A program made the translations under genes and the position numbers. DNA of 64,000 nucleotides from Piscinibacter sp943370595 (GTDB lineage Bacteria; Pseudomonadota; Gammaproteobacteria; Burkholderiales; Burkholderiaceae_C). The notes beneath the pieces are model-generated. The model saw nothing but the letters and a program-made list of their open reading frames with translations, searched no databases and had not been told where the DNA came from. Shown here in pieces: positions 31,927 through 40,664 of the stretch. Within the stretch, counting starts at the first letter, position 1; every line of letters begins with the position of its first letter. The stretch spans positions 620,001-684,000 of the forward strand of contig CALRRO020000001.1 in NCBI GenBank assembly GCA_943370595.1. The letters run 5' to 3'.

Positions 31927-33043
31927 GTCTTGTCTCCAGAACAGCCTGCAGCGCCGCACGGCGCCGGGCCAGTTGATGTGTGGTGTCGGCCTCGTCGCAC
32001 CCTTCGGCGACGAGGCTGCACAAGGGGTCGCCGGCAGCGATCCGCGTGCCCGGCTGCGGCAGGTCGCGCGTGCCGTCGCAGCGCTCGATGCGTGCGGCGC
32101 AGGCGGCGTCGATCTCCACTGCACCGGCTGCGAAGACGATCTCGCTGCCGCGCACGGTGCCGCTCGCGGCCGGTGCGCTCGGCAGCTCACCGCGCTCACA
32201 GGCGCGCAGGTGGGCGCGCAGCGGGCCACCGTCGCCGACGCGCGGATAGAGCGTCAGGCTGGCCGGTGGGCGGGGGTTCAGTTCGAGCACCTCGACAGTA
32301 TCGCCGTCGAGCAGGAAGTCGAGGCTGGCCAGGCCGCGCACTCGAAACTCACCGGCCAGCAAGCGCACGATGGCGGTCAGTTCGCGCTGCACCCGGTCGT
32401 TCACCGGCAGCGGCCCGACCACGCCGCGAAACACATGCGGCCTCTCGCCGATGGCCTGCGTCAGCTGGCGGTTGACGCCGAGCATCACCGCGTCGCGCCC
32501 GTTGCCCACCAGCGTGGCCGACATCGGCGCGCCCGCACGCTCGCGCTGCCAGTAGTGCCCCGGCGCGATCGCGTCGGCGCCCGACGCACGCCGGACCTGC
32601 CAGCCGCCGCAGCCGCCGGCGTCCTTGCGCAACCAACCCGCCGCCGCCAGCGGCGGCTCGAAGGCGGTGGCTGGATGGCCGATGTCGTGCGAGCGCAGCA
32701 GCTCGAAGAAGGCGCGCGGATCGCGCACGCGCCGCACGTCTTCCGGCGCCGTGCCGATCAGCGGCAATCGCCGGGCGCCCTCGGCGAGCAGGTCGGCGCG
32801 GCCGTCGAAGCCGCTGCCGGCGATCCAGCCGCGCAGGTCGCCGCGCCGGCCGAGCGAGTCCAGCGCGGCGAGCAGGCGATCGTCATCGAGGCGCAGCGAC
32901 GCGGCGTCGCCGATGTTCTGCCAAGCGTCCGCACGGCGCCGCGTGTCGACATCGCCGAACAGGTCCAGCGCGACGGTGCGCAGACCGTCGAGCGCCGCGG
33001 CCTCGACGATCGCGCGGGCGGAGAGTGCCGCGACGGCGAGCAC
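31919..33043 (-). CDS. ATP-grasp protein of the H4MPT cluster (COG2232-like)
   Basis: A 374-residue protein of the ATP-grasp carboligase type found between mtdB and mch in many methylotrophs (called orfY-type). A Rossmann-like N-terminus (AARAIVEAAALDGLRTVALD without its usual glycine loop) precedes the ATP-grasp core, with GGWQVRRAS and FLLDGDTVEVLELNPRPPA as nucleotide and metal motifs. The substrate is unknown; cofactor glutamylation or another amide bond is plausible. Starts with GTG at 33043, 11 bp after mtdB ends; no in-frame ATG exists upstream. Confidence 0.83.
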   Translation of the reverse strand: MLAVAALSARAIVEAAALDGLRTVALDLFGDVDTRRRADAWQNIGDAASLRLDDDRLLAALDSLGRRGDLRGWIAGSGFDGRADLLAEGARRLPLIGTAPEDVRRVRDPRAFFELLRSHDIGHPATAFEPPLAAAGWLRKDAGGCGGWQVRRASGADAIAPGHYWQRERAGAPMSATLVGNGRDAVMLGVNRQLTQAIGERPHVFRGVVGPLPVNDRVQRELTAIVRLLAGEFRVRGLASLDFLLDGDTVEVLELNPRPPASLTLYPRVGDGGPLRAHLRACERGELPSAPAASGTVRGSEIVFAAGAVEIDAACAARIERCDGTRDLPQPGTRIAAGDPLCSLVAEGCDEADTTHQLARRRAALQAVLETRHE

Positions 33044-33054
33044 GCGTGCGCCGT

Positions 33055-33981
33055 TCAGCCGGCCTTCGTGGCCTTGGCGTCCTTCGACTCGGCCAGGAAG
33101 GCGCGCGCCGTCGCGAAGGCTTCGGTGAAGCCCAGCACCGACTTCGGCGCCTGGCGCATCTGCACCAGCAGGCGGTGCTGCGTGTGGTACTTGACGTCGC
33201 CGATGGCCAGCGCGCCGATGCCGACGGCGTTCGTGCCCGCAATCGGCTTGGCGTGGTCCATCACGCCCACGCCGGCCACGCCCTCGGGCGGCACGGCGTT
33301 GACGTCGGCGGCCACCAGCAGCTTCTTCGCGAAGCCGAGGTCCTCGGCCGAGACCACCTGCACGCCGGCCGCCGCGCAGGCGAGGATCACGTCGGCCTCG
33401 GCAATGGAGCTGCGAACCGCGGCGCGGTCACCGCCGGAGATGCCGTGCAGCGAGACGCCGAAGCGGCGGCTGGTCTGCTGTGCACCTTCCTCGGCGACGT
33501 CGATGCCGTTGCGGCTGGAAAGCAGCACCTCGGCGCCGCACTGCGCGGCCAGCACGCCGGCGATTCGCCCGACCGGACCCATGCCGCCGAGGATCACGAC
33601 ACGCAGGCCCTGCAGGCCGGCGGGCCGGGTCTTGAGCAGCGCGGCTTCGACGCAGGCCACCATCGCCGCGGCGGTGGTGAAGGAACCGCTGGGATCGGCC
33701 ATCACCGACACCACGAACGGCGGCACCATGGCCTTGACCGACTGCTCCAGCATGTCGGCAGCCACCAGCGCGTCGCGCCCGCCGATGAAGATGCCGGTGC
33801 GCGCGACGCCCTTGGGGCCGCGCGAGAAGATCGCGTCCTGCGTCAGCGCCGTCACGTTCTTCATGTCGGCCTCGCAGTACGGCACGATGATCTGGTAGCC
33901 GGCGTCGGCCGCCATGTTGATGTCGAACGGGCTCATCTGCTTGCCCGGCGTGATCATGTGCAGGATGTAGGGGCGTTCCAT
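33055..33981 (-). CDS. mtdB: NAD(P)-dependent methylene-H4MPT dehydrogenase
   Basis: A 308-residue dehydrogenase that oxidises methylene-H4MPT to methenyl-H4MPT. It opens with MERPYILHMITPGKQMSPFD, the MtdB/MtdA-type N-terminus. A Rossmann motif GGMGPVGRIAGVLA (near 127-140) and VLLSSRNGIDVAEE follow. A C-terminal Lys/Ala tail is unremarkable. Start ATG 33981; 50 bp separate it from the RFAP synthase gene on the same strand. Confidence 0.95.
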   Translation of the reverse strand: MERPYILHMITPGKQMSPFDINMAADAGYQIIVPYCEADMKNVTALTQDAIFSRGPKGVARTGIFIGGRDALVAADMLEQSVKAMVPPFVVSVMADPSGSFTTAAAMVACVEAALLKTRPAGLQGLRVVILGGMGPVGRIAGVLAAQCGAEVLLSSRNGIDVAEEGAQQTSRRFGVSLHGISGGDRAAVRSSIAEADVILACAAAGVQVVSAEDLGFAKKLLVAADVNAVPPEGVAGVGVMDHAKPIAGTNAVGIGALAIGDVKYHTQHRLLVQMRQAPKSVLGFTEAFATARAFLAESKDAKATKAG

Positions 33982-34031
33982 GGCGAATCGCTCTCGGTGA
34001 GGTGACAGGGAAAGAAGGAAGGGATGAGCGC

Positions 34032-35114
34032 TCAGCGCGAGGGCGCGGCAGCGGGCAGGTCGATCACCTGCGCGCCGCGCCGGCGGGCGCTGACGACCTG
34101 GAGCTCGAGCGCCGGGTCGACCACGCCGGCCGCGCGTGCGGCGTCGATCAGGCGCTGCGCCGCAGCGGCCGAGGGCACGATGGCGAAACCGGTGGGCCCC
34201 CAGGAGCTCTGGCCGATGGCAGCGCCCTCGCCGCCCGCTTCGCCGGCAGTTTCGCCCCAGCACCGCATCACCCGGCCGACGGCCGCGCTGGTCCAGGCGC
34301 TGCCCGCCTGGGCCGACGCGAAGTGGTCGCCGAGCAGCTGCTGCACGCGGTTCAGGCCCGGCGCGAAGGCAGCGAAGTCGTCGAGCGCGGCACCCGGCAG
34401 CACTCGCATCAGCAGCTGGTGGCAGATGTCGGCGGCGGCGGCCTGCGGCAAGGGCGGCAGCGTGGCGATCGCCTCGCGCTCCTGAGCGCCCGACAGGCCC
34501 CGGCTGCGCGGGTCGAGCACGACGACGACGCGCCAGGCCTCGGGCAGCTCGACGCGCGACAGCAGCGCGGCCGGCCGGCCATCGCGGCCCGGGCCGCCAT
34601 CGAGCAGCAGGCCGCCGGCGTCGAAGCCGGCGATGCCGATGCCCGAGCGCAGGCCGCGGCCGAGCCACTGCGCCAGCGTCGGCGTGTCGATGTCCAGGCC
34701 GTGCCAGCGCGCGAAGGCGCGGCCGACGGCCAGCGCGAGCTGCGTGCCCGAACCGAAGCCGGCGTGCGCAGGCAGCACCTGGCGCAGGCGCAGCGACAGC
34801 GGCTCGCGGCGACCGGTCCGCTCGCGCAGCCGCGCCAGGTGCTCGGCCGCGCGGTCGAGCTCGGCGCGCGCCGCCGGCGTGTCGGCCTGCAGTTGGTCGC
34901 GCGGGGACGATGCGAGCTCGATCTCGGTCTCGAAGCCGTCGATCACCAGGCCGATGCTGCCGAAGCGCCGGCCCAGCGTGCCCGACGGATCGAGGAAGCC
35001 GAGGTGCAGCCGGCCCGGCGCGCGCACGCTCACGCCAGCGCGCGTGGCTGTGCGCTCGGCAGGTGGCGTGGGGGAGGCCATGGTCGGCATCGGGGCGTCG
35101 ATCGGGCGAAGCAT
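34032..35114 (-). CDS. Beta-ribofuranosylaminobenzene 5'-phosphate synthase
   Basis: A 360-residue GHMP-kinase-fold enzyme that joins PRPP and 4-aminobenzoate with loss of CO2, the first committed step of H4MPT synthesis. Seen: VRAPGRLHLGFLDPSG at the N-terminus, the GHMP loop LPAHAGFGSGTQLALAVG, GIGIAGFDAGGLLLDGG and GQSSWGPTGFAIV. Start uncertain among ATGs at 35114, 35090 and 35081; no clear ribosome site. It heads the minus-strand cluster down to fae. The substrate links it to the pabBC fusion in the fhc operon. Confidence 0.93.
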   Translation of the reverse strand: MLRPIDAPMPTMASPTPPAERTATRAGVSVRAPGRLHLGFLDPSGTLGRRFGSIGLVIDGFETEIELASSPRDQLQADTPAARAELDRAAEHLARLRERTGRREPLSLRLRQVLPAHAGFGSGTQLALAVGRAFARWHGLDIDTPTLAQWLGRGLRSGIGIAGFDAGGLLLDGGPGRDGRPAALLSRVELPEAWRVVVVLDPRSRGLSGAQEREAIATLPPLPQAAAADICHQLLMRVLPGAALDDFAAFAPGLNRVQQLLGDHFASAQAGSAWTSAAVGRVMRCWGETAGEAGGEGAAIGQSSWGPTGFAIVPSAAAAQRLIDAARAAGVVDPALELQVVSARRRGAQVIDLPAAAPSR

Positions 35115-35234
35115 ACGGCTTCGGGTAGCAAGGCCCGTTCCGCTGCGCGAACCCGCAATGAAGCGGGTGCGGGCAGGCGCGGTGTCCCGATTGGAGGACA
35201 GTCTGTCAACGCAGCCCGACCGGGCCGAGCGGGC

Positions 35235-35624
35235 TCAGTCGTACTTCAGGTACTTGAAGCGCGGATCGTCCGGCGTGCCCTCGAGCAGCGGCGGATCCTC
35301 CTTGCCGGGTTGCCACATCAGCACCTCCTCGATCTTCTTCGCCAGTGCGAAGTCCTTCTCGGTGATGCCTTTGGCGGCATGGTTCATCAGCTTGACCGTG
35401 ACGAAGGCGTAGGACACGTTCAGGTCCGGGTGGTGCCAGGCGGCCTCGGCCAGGTGGCCGACGGTGTTGACCACCATCAGCGTCGCTTTCCAGCCGCTGG
35501 TCTTGTACTTGCGGCGGATCCAGCCGTCCTCGAAGGTCCACTGCGGCAGCTCGGCGGCCAGCCGCGCCTGCACCTCCTCGGCCGGATAGACCTCGTCCAC
35601 GCCCTTGCGTCGCCACTGCGTCAT
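35235..35624 (-). CDS. phhB: Pterin-4a-carbinolamine dehydratase
   Basis: A 129-residue PCD/DcoH protein with the motif EAAWHHPDLNVSY (histidines at the active site) followed by VTVKLMNHAAKGITEKDFALA. It dehydrates 4a-hydroxypterins. PCD genes recur in methylotroph H4MPT clusters, so a role with methanopterin is possible alongside hydroxylase recycling. ATG 35624 has GGAGACG upstream. The 120 bp between it and RFAP synthase hold no gene. Confidence 0.9.
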   Translation of the reverse strand: MTQWRRKGVDEVYPAEEVQARLAAELPQWTFEDGWIRRKYKTSGWKATLMVVNTVGHLAEAAWHHPDLNVSYAFVTVKLMNHAAKGITEKDFALAKKIEEVLMWQPGKEDPPLLEGTPDDPRFKYLKYD

Positions 35625-35709
35625 CGCCGTCTCCTCGTCGATTCGAAGTACCGACGATGGCATGCGCAGCAAGCCCTCCGCAAGCGTGGGGCTGCCGGCC
35701 AGGCAGGGT

Positions 35710-37167
35710 TCAGAACAGTTCGCCCTGCCCCGGCGGCGCGGCGCGTCTGCGCCGTGGCTTGCCGGCCGAGGGCGGCAGGCCGCTGCGGCGCGAGCCGTGC
35801 CGGGCCTGGATCGCATCGGCCTCGCGCTGCGCATCGCTGCCGCGGCGCAGCGCATACAGCCGCTCGCGCGCGGCCGCCAGCGCGGCGCGCTCGTCGACGA
35901 TCGGTTTCGGATAGGCCGGCGTGCCGATCTCGGGGACCCAGCGGCGCACGTAGTCGCCGGTCGGGTCGTGGTCGCGCGCCTGCTTGGCCGGCGAGTAGAT
36001 GCGCAGCGTGTTGATGCCGGTGGTGCCCGACTGCATCTGCATCTGGCTCCAGTGGATGCCGGGCTCGAAGTCGAGGAACTGGCGCGCGAGGAACAGCCCG
36101 GGCTCGCGCCAGTGCAGCCACAGGTGGTAGGCCGCGAAGCTGACCAGCATCGCGCGCATGCGGAAGTTGATCCAGCCGGTGGCGCGCAGCTGGCGCATGC
36201 AGGCATCGGCCATCGGGAAGCCGGTGCGGCCTTCGCACCAGGCTTCGAAGCGCTCGCGGTCGAAGGCGTCTTCACGCAGGCCGTCGCAGGCACGCGCGAA
36301 GTTGCGGAACTCGATGCCCGGCTCGTCCTCGAGCTTCTGCATGAAGTGGCAGTGCCAGCGCAGGCGGCCGGCGAAGCCGCGCAGCGAATACGCGAGGCTG
36401 CGGTCGGGCGTATCGCGGATGGCGGCCTCGGTGGCCTGGTGCACGCAGCGCATCGAGATCGTGCCGAAGGCGAGGTGCTCGCTCAGGCGGCTGCAAGCTT
36501 CGGCGGCGCTGAGCGGGCTGGAGAGTGCGCGGCGGTAGTGACGGCCGCGGCCGGCGAGGAAGCTGTCGAGTTGGCGCCAGGCGGCCGCCTCGCCTGTGGG
36601 GGGCAGCGCCCCCGCGGGTGTGGCGAGGCCGAGGTCGCGCAGCGTCGGCAGCGCAGCGGGCGCGAGGCCCGGCATGCCCGCAAAGCCGCCCTGCACCATG
36701 GCTTCGGCGGCGTTCATGCGCTGCGCCCAGCGGGCGGCCCAGCCATTGCGTGTGCGCAGACGGCGCACCACGCCGGTCTGGGCGTATTCGTGCCAGACCA
36801 CCCCCTGCGACCGGCACCAGCCGGCCACCGCACGGTCACGCGTGTAGCTCCATCGCGAACCGGTCTCCTCGTGGCTGAACAGGTGGGTGACGCCGAACTC
36901 GCGCTGCAGCGCCGCCAGCACCTCGGTCGCGCTGCCGATGCGCACCAGCATTGGCAGGCCACGCCGGGCCAGCTCATCGCGCAAGGGCGCCAGGGCATCG
37001 AGCGTGAACTGCACGTGCCGCGAATCGCATTCGGGGCTGGCCAGCCACTCGGGCTCGATCACGAACAGCGCCAGCGCGCGGCCGAAGGCCTGCGCCTGCA
37101 CGAGCGGCGCGTGGTCGCGCAGGCGCAGGTCGCGCTTGAACCAGACCAGCGCGACCGGCTCGCTCAT
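35710..37167 (-). CDS. Deoxyribodipyrimidine photolyase / cryptochrome-like
   Basis: A 485-residue photolyase. N-terminal alpha/beta antenna domain (LVWFKRDLRLRDHAPL at 7-22, HLFSHEETGSRWSYTRDRAV) and C-terminal helical FAD domain (GFPMADACMRQLRATGWINF, FLDFEPGIHWSQMQMQSG). The usual FAD-contact stretch (TGTDAAPYFRIFNP in class I CPD enzymes) is here TGINTLRIYSP, three residues shorter, as in a distinct bacterial subgroup. The lesion specificity is thus uncertain. Basic, proline-rich tail ends GELF. Fourteen bases after the SDR gene on the same strand. Start ATG 37167. Confidence 0.9.
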   Translation of the reverse strand: MSEPVALVWFKRDLRLRDHAPLVQAQAFGRALALFVIEPEWLASPECDSRHVQFTLDALAPLRDELARRGLPMLVRIGSATEVLAALQREFGVTHLFSHEETGSRWSYTRDRAVAGWCRSQGVVWHEYAQTGVVRRLRTRNGWAARWAQRMNAAEAMVQGGFAGMPGLAPAALPTLRDLGLATPAGALPPTGEAAAWRQLDSFLAGRGRHYRRALSSPLSAAEACSRLSEHLAFGTISMRCVHQATEAAIRDTPDRSLAYSLRGFAGRLRWHCHFMQKLEDEPGIEFRNFARACDGLREDAFDRERFEAWCEGRTGFPMADACMRQLRATGWINFRMRAMLVSFAAYHLWLHWREPGLFLARQFLDFEPGIHWSQMQMQSGTTGINTLRIYSPAKQARDHDPTGDYVRRWVPEIGTPAYPKPIVDERAALAAARERLYALRRGSDAQREADAIQARHGSRRSGLPPSAGKPRRRRAAPPGQGELF

Positions 37168-37181
37168 CGGCTCACTGGACC

Positions 37182-37913
37182 TTACTTGACCAGGGGGCGG
37201 ATGGTCGTGAAGCCGCCATCGACGGCGAGCACCTGCCCGGTCAGGCGCGCGGCGCCGTCGCCGAGCAGCCAGGCCATGGTCTCGGCCACCTGCGCAGCCG
37301 TCTGCACACCACCCAGCGGGTACTGCCGTCCGGCGCCTTCGCGCATCGCCGGCAGCTTGAGCATGGCGGCCGTCATCGGCGTCTCGGTCATGCCGGGGGC
37401 GACGGCGTTCAGGCGAACGCCCTGCGTCGCGTAGCTGGCCGCAGCGCTGCGCACCAGGGCTTCGACACCGCCCTTGGCCGCGGCGATCGCCTCGTGGTTG
37501 GCCACGCCGATGCGCGCCACCACCGAGCTGGCGAACACTGCGGCGCCCGGGCCGCCGGAGAGTGCTGCCAGCCAGGCCTGCAGCACCCAGACGGCGCTGT
37601 CCAGGTTCACGCGCATCAGCTCGCGGTACGCGTCGGCCTTGGTGCGGTGCAAGGGCGCGATCAGCGTGCTGCCGACGCAGTGCGCCAGCCGAGTCGGCGC
37701 CTCGCCCAGCGCCTCGCTCGTGGCCGCGAAGGCCAGCGCGGCGCCCTCGGGCGTGGTGGTGTCGGCGGCGATGCGCAGCGTCGCGGGCACGTCGGCCAGG
37801 CGCGCGACGTCGCGCCCGACCGCCACCACACGCCCGCCCTGTGTGGCGAGCTGCTGCGCCAGCGCGCGACCGATGCCGCCGCTGGCACCGGTGATCAGCG
37901 TGATGTCGTTCAT
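37182..37913 (-). CDS. Short-chain dehydrogenase-like protein lacking catalytic Tyr
   Basis: A 243-residue SDR. The NAD(P) loop TGASGGIG (8-15) and the substrate-side Ser (FASS, 127-130) are present. The Y-x-x-x-K catalytic pair is broken: Lys is at 147 in NHEAIAAAKGGVEAL, but position 143 is Ile. A C-terminal VLAVDGGFTTI fits SDR Rossmann proteins. A classic oxidoreductase mechanism is thus doubtful; it may bind a nucleotide or catalyse another reaction. It overlaps the next gene by ATGA and stands amid photolyase genes. Confidence 0.88.
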   Translation of the reverse strand: MNDITLITGASGGIGRALAQQLATQGGRVVAVGRDVARLADVPATLRIAADTTTPEGAALAFAATSEALGEAPTRLAHCVGSTLIAPLHRTKADAYRELMRVNLDSAVWVLQAWLAALSGGPGAAVFASSVVARIGVANHEAIAAAKGGVEALVRSAAASYATQGVRLNAVAPGMTETPMTAAMLKLPAMREGAGRQYPLGGVQTAAQVAETMAWLLGDGAARLTGQVLAVDGGFTTIRPLVK

Positions 37914-39124
37914 GGGAAGAGGTCCGGTTGGGGAGATTCGGTGCCGAGAAGGTCGTCGATCGAACGCAGGTCTCGTGTGGCGCGCGTCCACCAGCCGGAG
38001 AAGGACTGCGGCGGCCGGGGCTGCGGCGCGAACAGGCGAGGCGCCGGCAGGCACGTGCCCCAGGCCGGCAGCCAGCGCGCGAGGTGCGCGTTCTCGACCG
38101 TGCGCACCCGCGCTGCGGTGGACAGCGCCGCGCCGATGGCCGCGGCATCGCCATGCCAGCGCAGCGGCGCGAACTCGGCCAGGCGCGTGCCGACGAAGTT
38201 CCAGCGCCTAGCGCTCCACGGCCAGGCGCGGTGGAAATCCGCCAGGACGATGCCGACGACGAGCGTGTCCGGCGCCAGGTCCGCCGGCACTGCGCCCAGA
38301 TTCCAGGGGTGGACCAGCCAGACCTCGCGGCGGCACACGTCGTCCGCGTACGGCGCCGTGCAACCCAGCGCGGCCGGCGGCGCAGCGCTGCAGGCCGGCT
38401 CGGCGATGCCCTCGGTGGCGGCGTGCGGCCGCACGGGGCGCGGCGAACGGGCAATGGCTTCCAGCGCCTCGTACGAGGCATCGATCATCGTGCCCGGGCT
38501 GTGCCAGCCCTCGGGCGCGAAACGCGCCACGTTCTCGGCATTGAACAGATAGGGCTTGTGGCTGCCGGTGGCGGCCACCCATTGCCAGCTCAGGTGGTTG
38601 CTGGCGAGGTCGCCGTCGAGCAGGTGGCCGTACATCCAGTCGGCTCCACTGCGCCAATGCACCTTGCGCAGGTGCACCGCATAGCTGGCCAGCCACATGC
38701 GGGCGTGGTTGTGCAGCGTGCCGGTGGCATAGAGCGTGCGCACCGCAGTGTCGATCGCCGGCACGCCGGTGCGCGCCTCGCGCAGGTCGGACGGCACATC
38801 GCGCGCATAGGCCGCGTCGGGCAGCACGCCCTCGTGCAGCGACGAGAGGATGCCGTCGCCGCGGTGCCGCCACACGTCGAGGAAGTACTCGCGCCAGTCG
38901 AGCTCGTAGACGAACTTGTGCTGCGGCTGCAGCGAATGCCGGGCCGCCACGCCGGCCAGCACCTGCGGCAGGCTCACGACGCCGTGCGTGATGTACGGCG
39001 ACAGGCCGCTGACCGCCCCGTCCAGATGGTTGCGCGTCGCGGCATAGGCCGCGGGCCGCACCGCTGCGATGCGCGCCTGCGCGGCGGCCAGCGTCGGCAC
39101 GGGCAGCTCAGCGGGGTTTCGCAT
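37910..39124 (-). CDS. Photolyase-like protein with apparently swapped domain order
   Basis: A 404-residue protein. Residues about 10-215 match the helical FAD-binding domain of photolyases (NHLDGAVSGLSPYITHGV, YELDWREYFLDVW, and LLDGDLASNHLSWQWVAATG with the FAD-contact N and W). Residues about 267-350 resemble the N-terminal antenna domain (EVWLVHPWNLG, DTLVVGIVLADFHRAWPWSA, WNFVGTRLAEF, LRWHGDAAAI), followed by a linker-like FAPQPRPPQSFSGWW. In ordinary photolyases the antenna domain comes first. A cofactor-binding cryptochrome-like role is inferred. Start ATG 39124; overlaps the PhrB gene by 17 bp and the SDR by four. Confidence 0.8.
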   Translation of the reverse strand: MRNPAELPVPTLAAAQARIAAVRPAAYAATRNHLDGAVSGLSPYITHGVVSLPQVLAGVAARHSLQPQHKFVYELDWREYFLDVWRHRGDGILSSLHEGVLPDAAYARDVPSDLREARTGVPAIDTAVRTLYATGTLHNHARMWLASYAVHLRKVHWRSGADWMYGHLLDGDLASNHLSWQWVAATGSHKPYLFNAENVARFAPEGWHSPGTMIDASYEALEAIARSPRPVRPHAATEGIAEPACSAAPPAALGCTAPYADDVCRREVWLVHPWNLGAVPADLAPDTLVVGIVLADFHRAWPWSARRWNFVGTRLAEFAPLRWHGDAAAIGAALSTAARVRTVENAHLARWLPAWGTCLPAPRLFAPQPRPPQSFSGWWTRATRDLRSIDDLLGTESPQPDLFP

Positions 39125-40664
39125 CGCCCACCTCGCCGCGGCGGATGGCCGCTGCGCGCTCGGCCACGGCAAGCTTCTGTTCTTCGCCCATGCGCGACAG
39201 GTTCTTCACCTGCAGTGCCATGCGCGGGTTCTTCGCCAGCAGCGCCTCGTGGCGCATCAGGAAGTCCCAGTACAGCGTGGTGTACGGGCAGGCCGCCTCG
39301 CCGCTGCGTTGCGCCGGGTCGTAGCGGCAGCCAGCGCAGTGCGGGCTCATGCGCTCGATGTACTTGCCGGTGGCCGCATAGGGCTTGCTGGCCATCAGGC
39401 CGCCGTCGGCGTACTGGCTCATGCCCAGCGTGTTGGGCAGCTCGACCCACTCGACCGCATCGACGTAGACCGACAGGTACCAGCCGTGCACCTGCTTCGG
39501 ATCGACACCGTACAGCAGCGCGAACAGCCCGGTGACCATCAGCCGCTGGATGTGGTGCGCATAGCCGTGCTCCAGCGTCTGGCCGATGGCGTCGCGCAGG
39601 CAGGCCATGTCGGTCTCGCCGGTCCAGTACCAGGCCGGCAGGTCTTCGTGCGCCTGAAGTGCGTTGCGCTCGAGGTAGCCGGGCATCTGCATCCAGTAGA
39701 TGCCGCGCACGTACTCGCGCCAGCCGAGGATCTGGCGGATGAAGCCCTCGACGCTGGGCAGCGGCGCCTTGCCGGCGTGGTAGGCCGCTTCCGCCGCGGC
39801 CACCGCTTCGCGCGGGTGGATCAGCTTCAGGTTCATCGCCGCCGCGATGTGTGCGTGGTAAAGCCAGGGCTCGCCGGGCCAGATCGCGTCCTGGTAGCGG
39901 CCGAAGCGCGGCAGGCGCTCGTCGATGAAGCGGTACAGCGCCTCCAGGGCCTGCTCGCGCGTCACCGGCCAGGCGAACTGCTCGAGGCGGCCCGGGTGGG
40001 CAGCGAAACGTTCGCGCGCGAGGGCGATCACCGTGCGCGTGAGCTCGTCGGGTTCGAAGCGGCTGCGTTTCGGCAGCCAGCCGGGCCCCTGCGCACCGAA
40101 CGAGTCGCGGTTCTCGGCGTCGAAGTTCCACTCGCCACCGATCGGCTTGTCGCCCTCCATCAGTACGCGGTGGCGGACCCGCTGCTCGCGGTAGAAGTAC
40201 TCCAGCCGCAGCGACTTGCGGCCGCGCGCATGGGCAGCGAACTCGCGCACGCTGCAGAAGAAGTGGCGGTCTTCGCGCACGTCCAGCGGCAGGCAGCAGG
40301 CCTCGGCCACGCCGCGCAGCGCCTGCAGCACGCGCCAGTCGCCCGGGGCAGTGACGACCAGGCGCTGCGGGCGCAGCCGCTCGATGTCGGCGCTCAGTTG
40401 AGCGGCCAGGCTGCCGCGGTTGCCTGCGGCATCGAGCGAGGTGTAGTGCAGCGGGCGGCCCAGCGTGCGCAGGCGCTGGGCGAAGTGGCGCATCGCCGAC
40501 AGGAACAGCGCGATGCGCTGCTGGCTCGACCAGACGTGGGTGGACTCCTCCGAGACCTCCGCCATCCAGACGGCATCGTGCGCCGGATCGAAGTCATCGA
40601 AGGCGGAGGATTCGGCGTCGAGCTGGTCGCCCAGCACGATCACCAGCGTGCGCAGTTCAGCCAT
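39108..40664 (-). CDS. phrB: FeS-type bacterial cryptochrome / (6-4) photolyase
   Basis: A 518-residue PhrB/CryB-family protein. N-terminus LVIVLGDQLDAESSAFDDFD is characteristic, as are RKSLRLEYFYREQRVRHRVL and GEWNFDAENR. The four FeS-cluster cysteines are visible: one in DMACLRDAIG and three in SPHCAGCRYDP with AACPYTTLYWDFL. Agrobacterium PhrB repairs (6-4) photoproducts and binds FAD and a lumazine; riboflavin genes are encoded further on in this window. Overlaps the DUF2256 gene by 8 bp. Confidence 0.95.
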   Translation of the reverse strand: MAELRTLVIVLGDQLDAESSAFDDFDPAHDAVWMAEVSEESTHVWSSQQRIALFLSAMRHFAQRLRTLGRPLHYTSLDAAGNRGSLAAQLSADIERLRPQRLVVTAPGDWRVLQALRGVAEACCLPLDVREDRHFFCSVREFAAHARGRKSLRLEYFYREQRVRHRVLMEGDKPIGGEWNFDAENRDSFGAQGPGWLPKRSRFEPDELTRTVIALARERFAAHPGRLEQFAWPVTREQALEALYRFIDERLPRFGRYQDAIWPGEPWLYHAHIAAAMNLKLIHPREAVAAAEAAYHAGKAPLPSVEGFIRQILGWREYVRGIYWMQMPGYLERNALQAHEDLPAWYWTGETDMACLRDAIGQTLEHGYAHHIQRLMVTGLFALLYGVDPKQVHGWYLSVYVDAVEWVELPNTLGMSQYADGGLMASKPYAATGKYIERMSPHCAGCRYDPAQRSGEAACPYTTLYWDFLMRHEALLAKNPRMALQVKNLSRMGEEQKLAVAERAAAIRRGEVGDAKPR

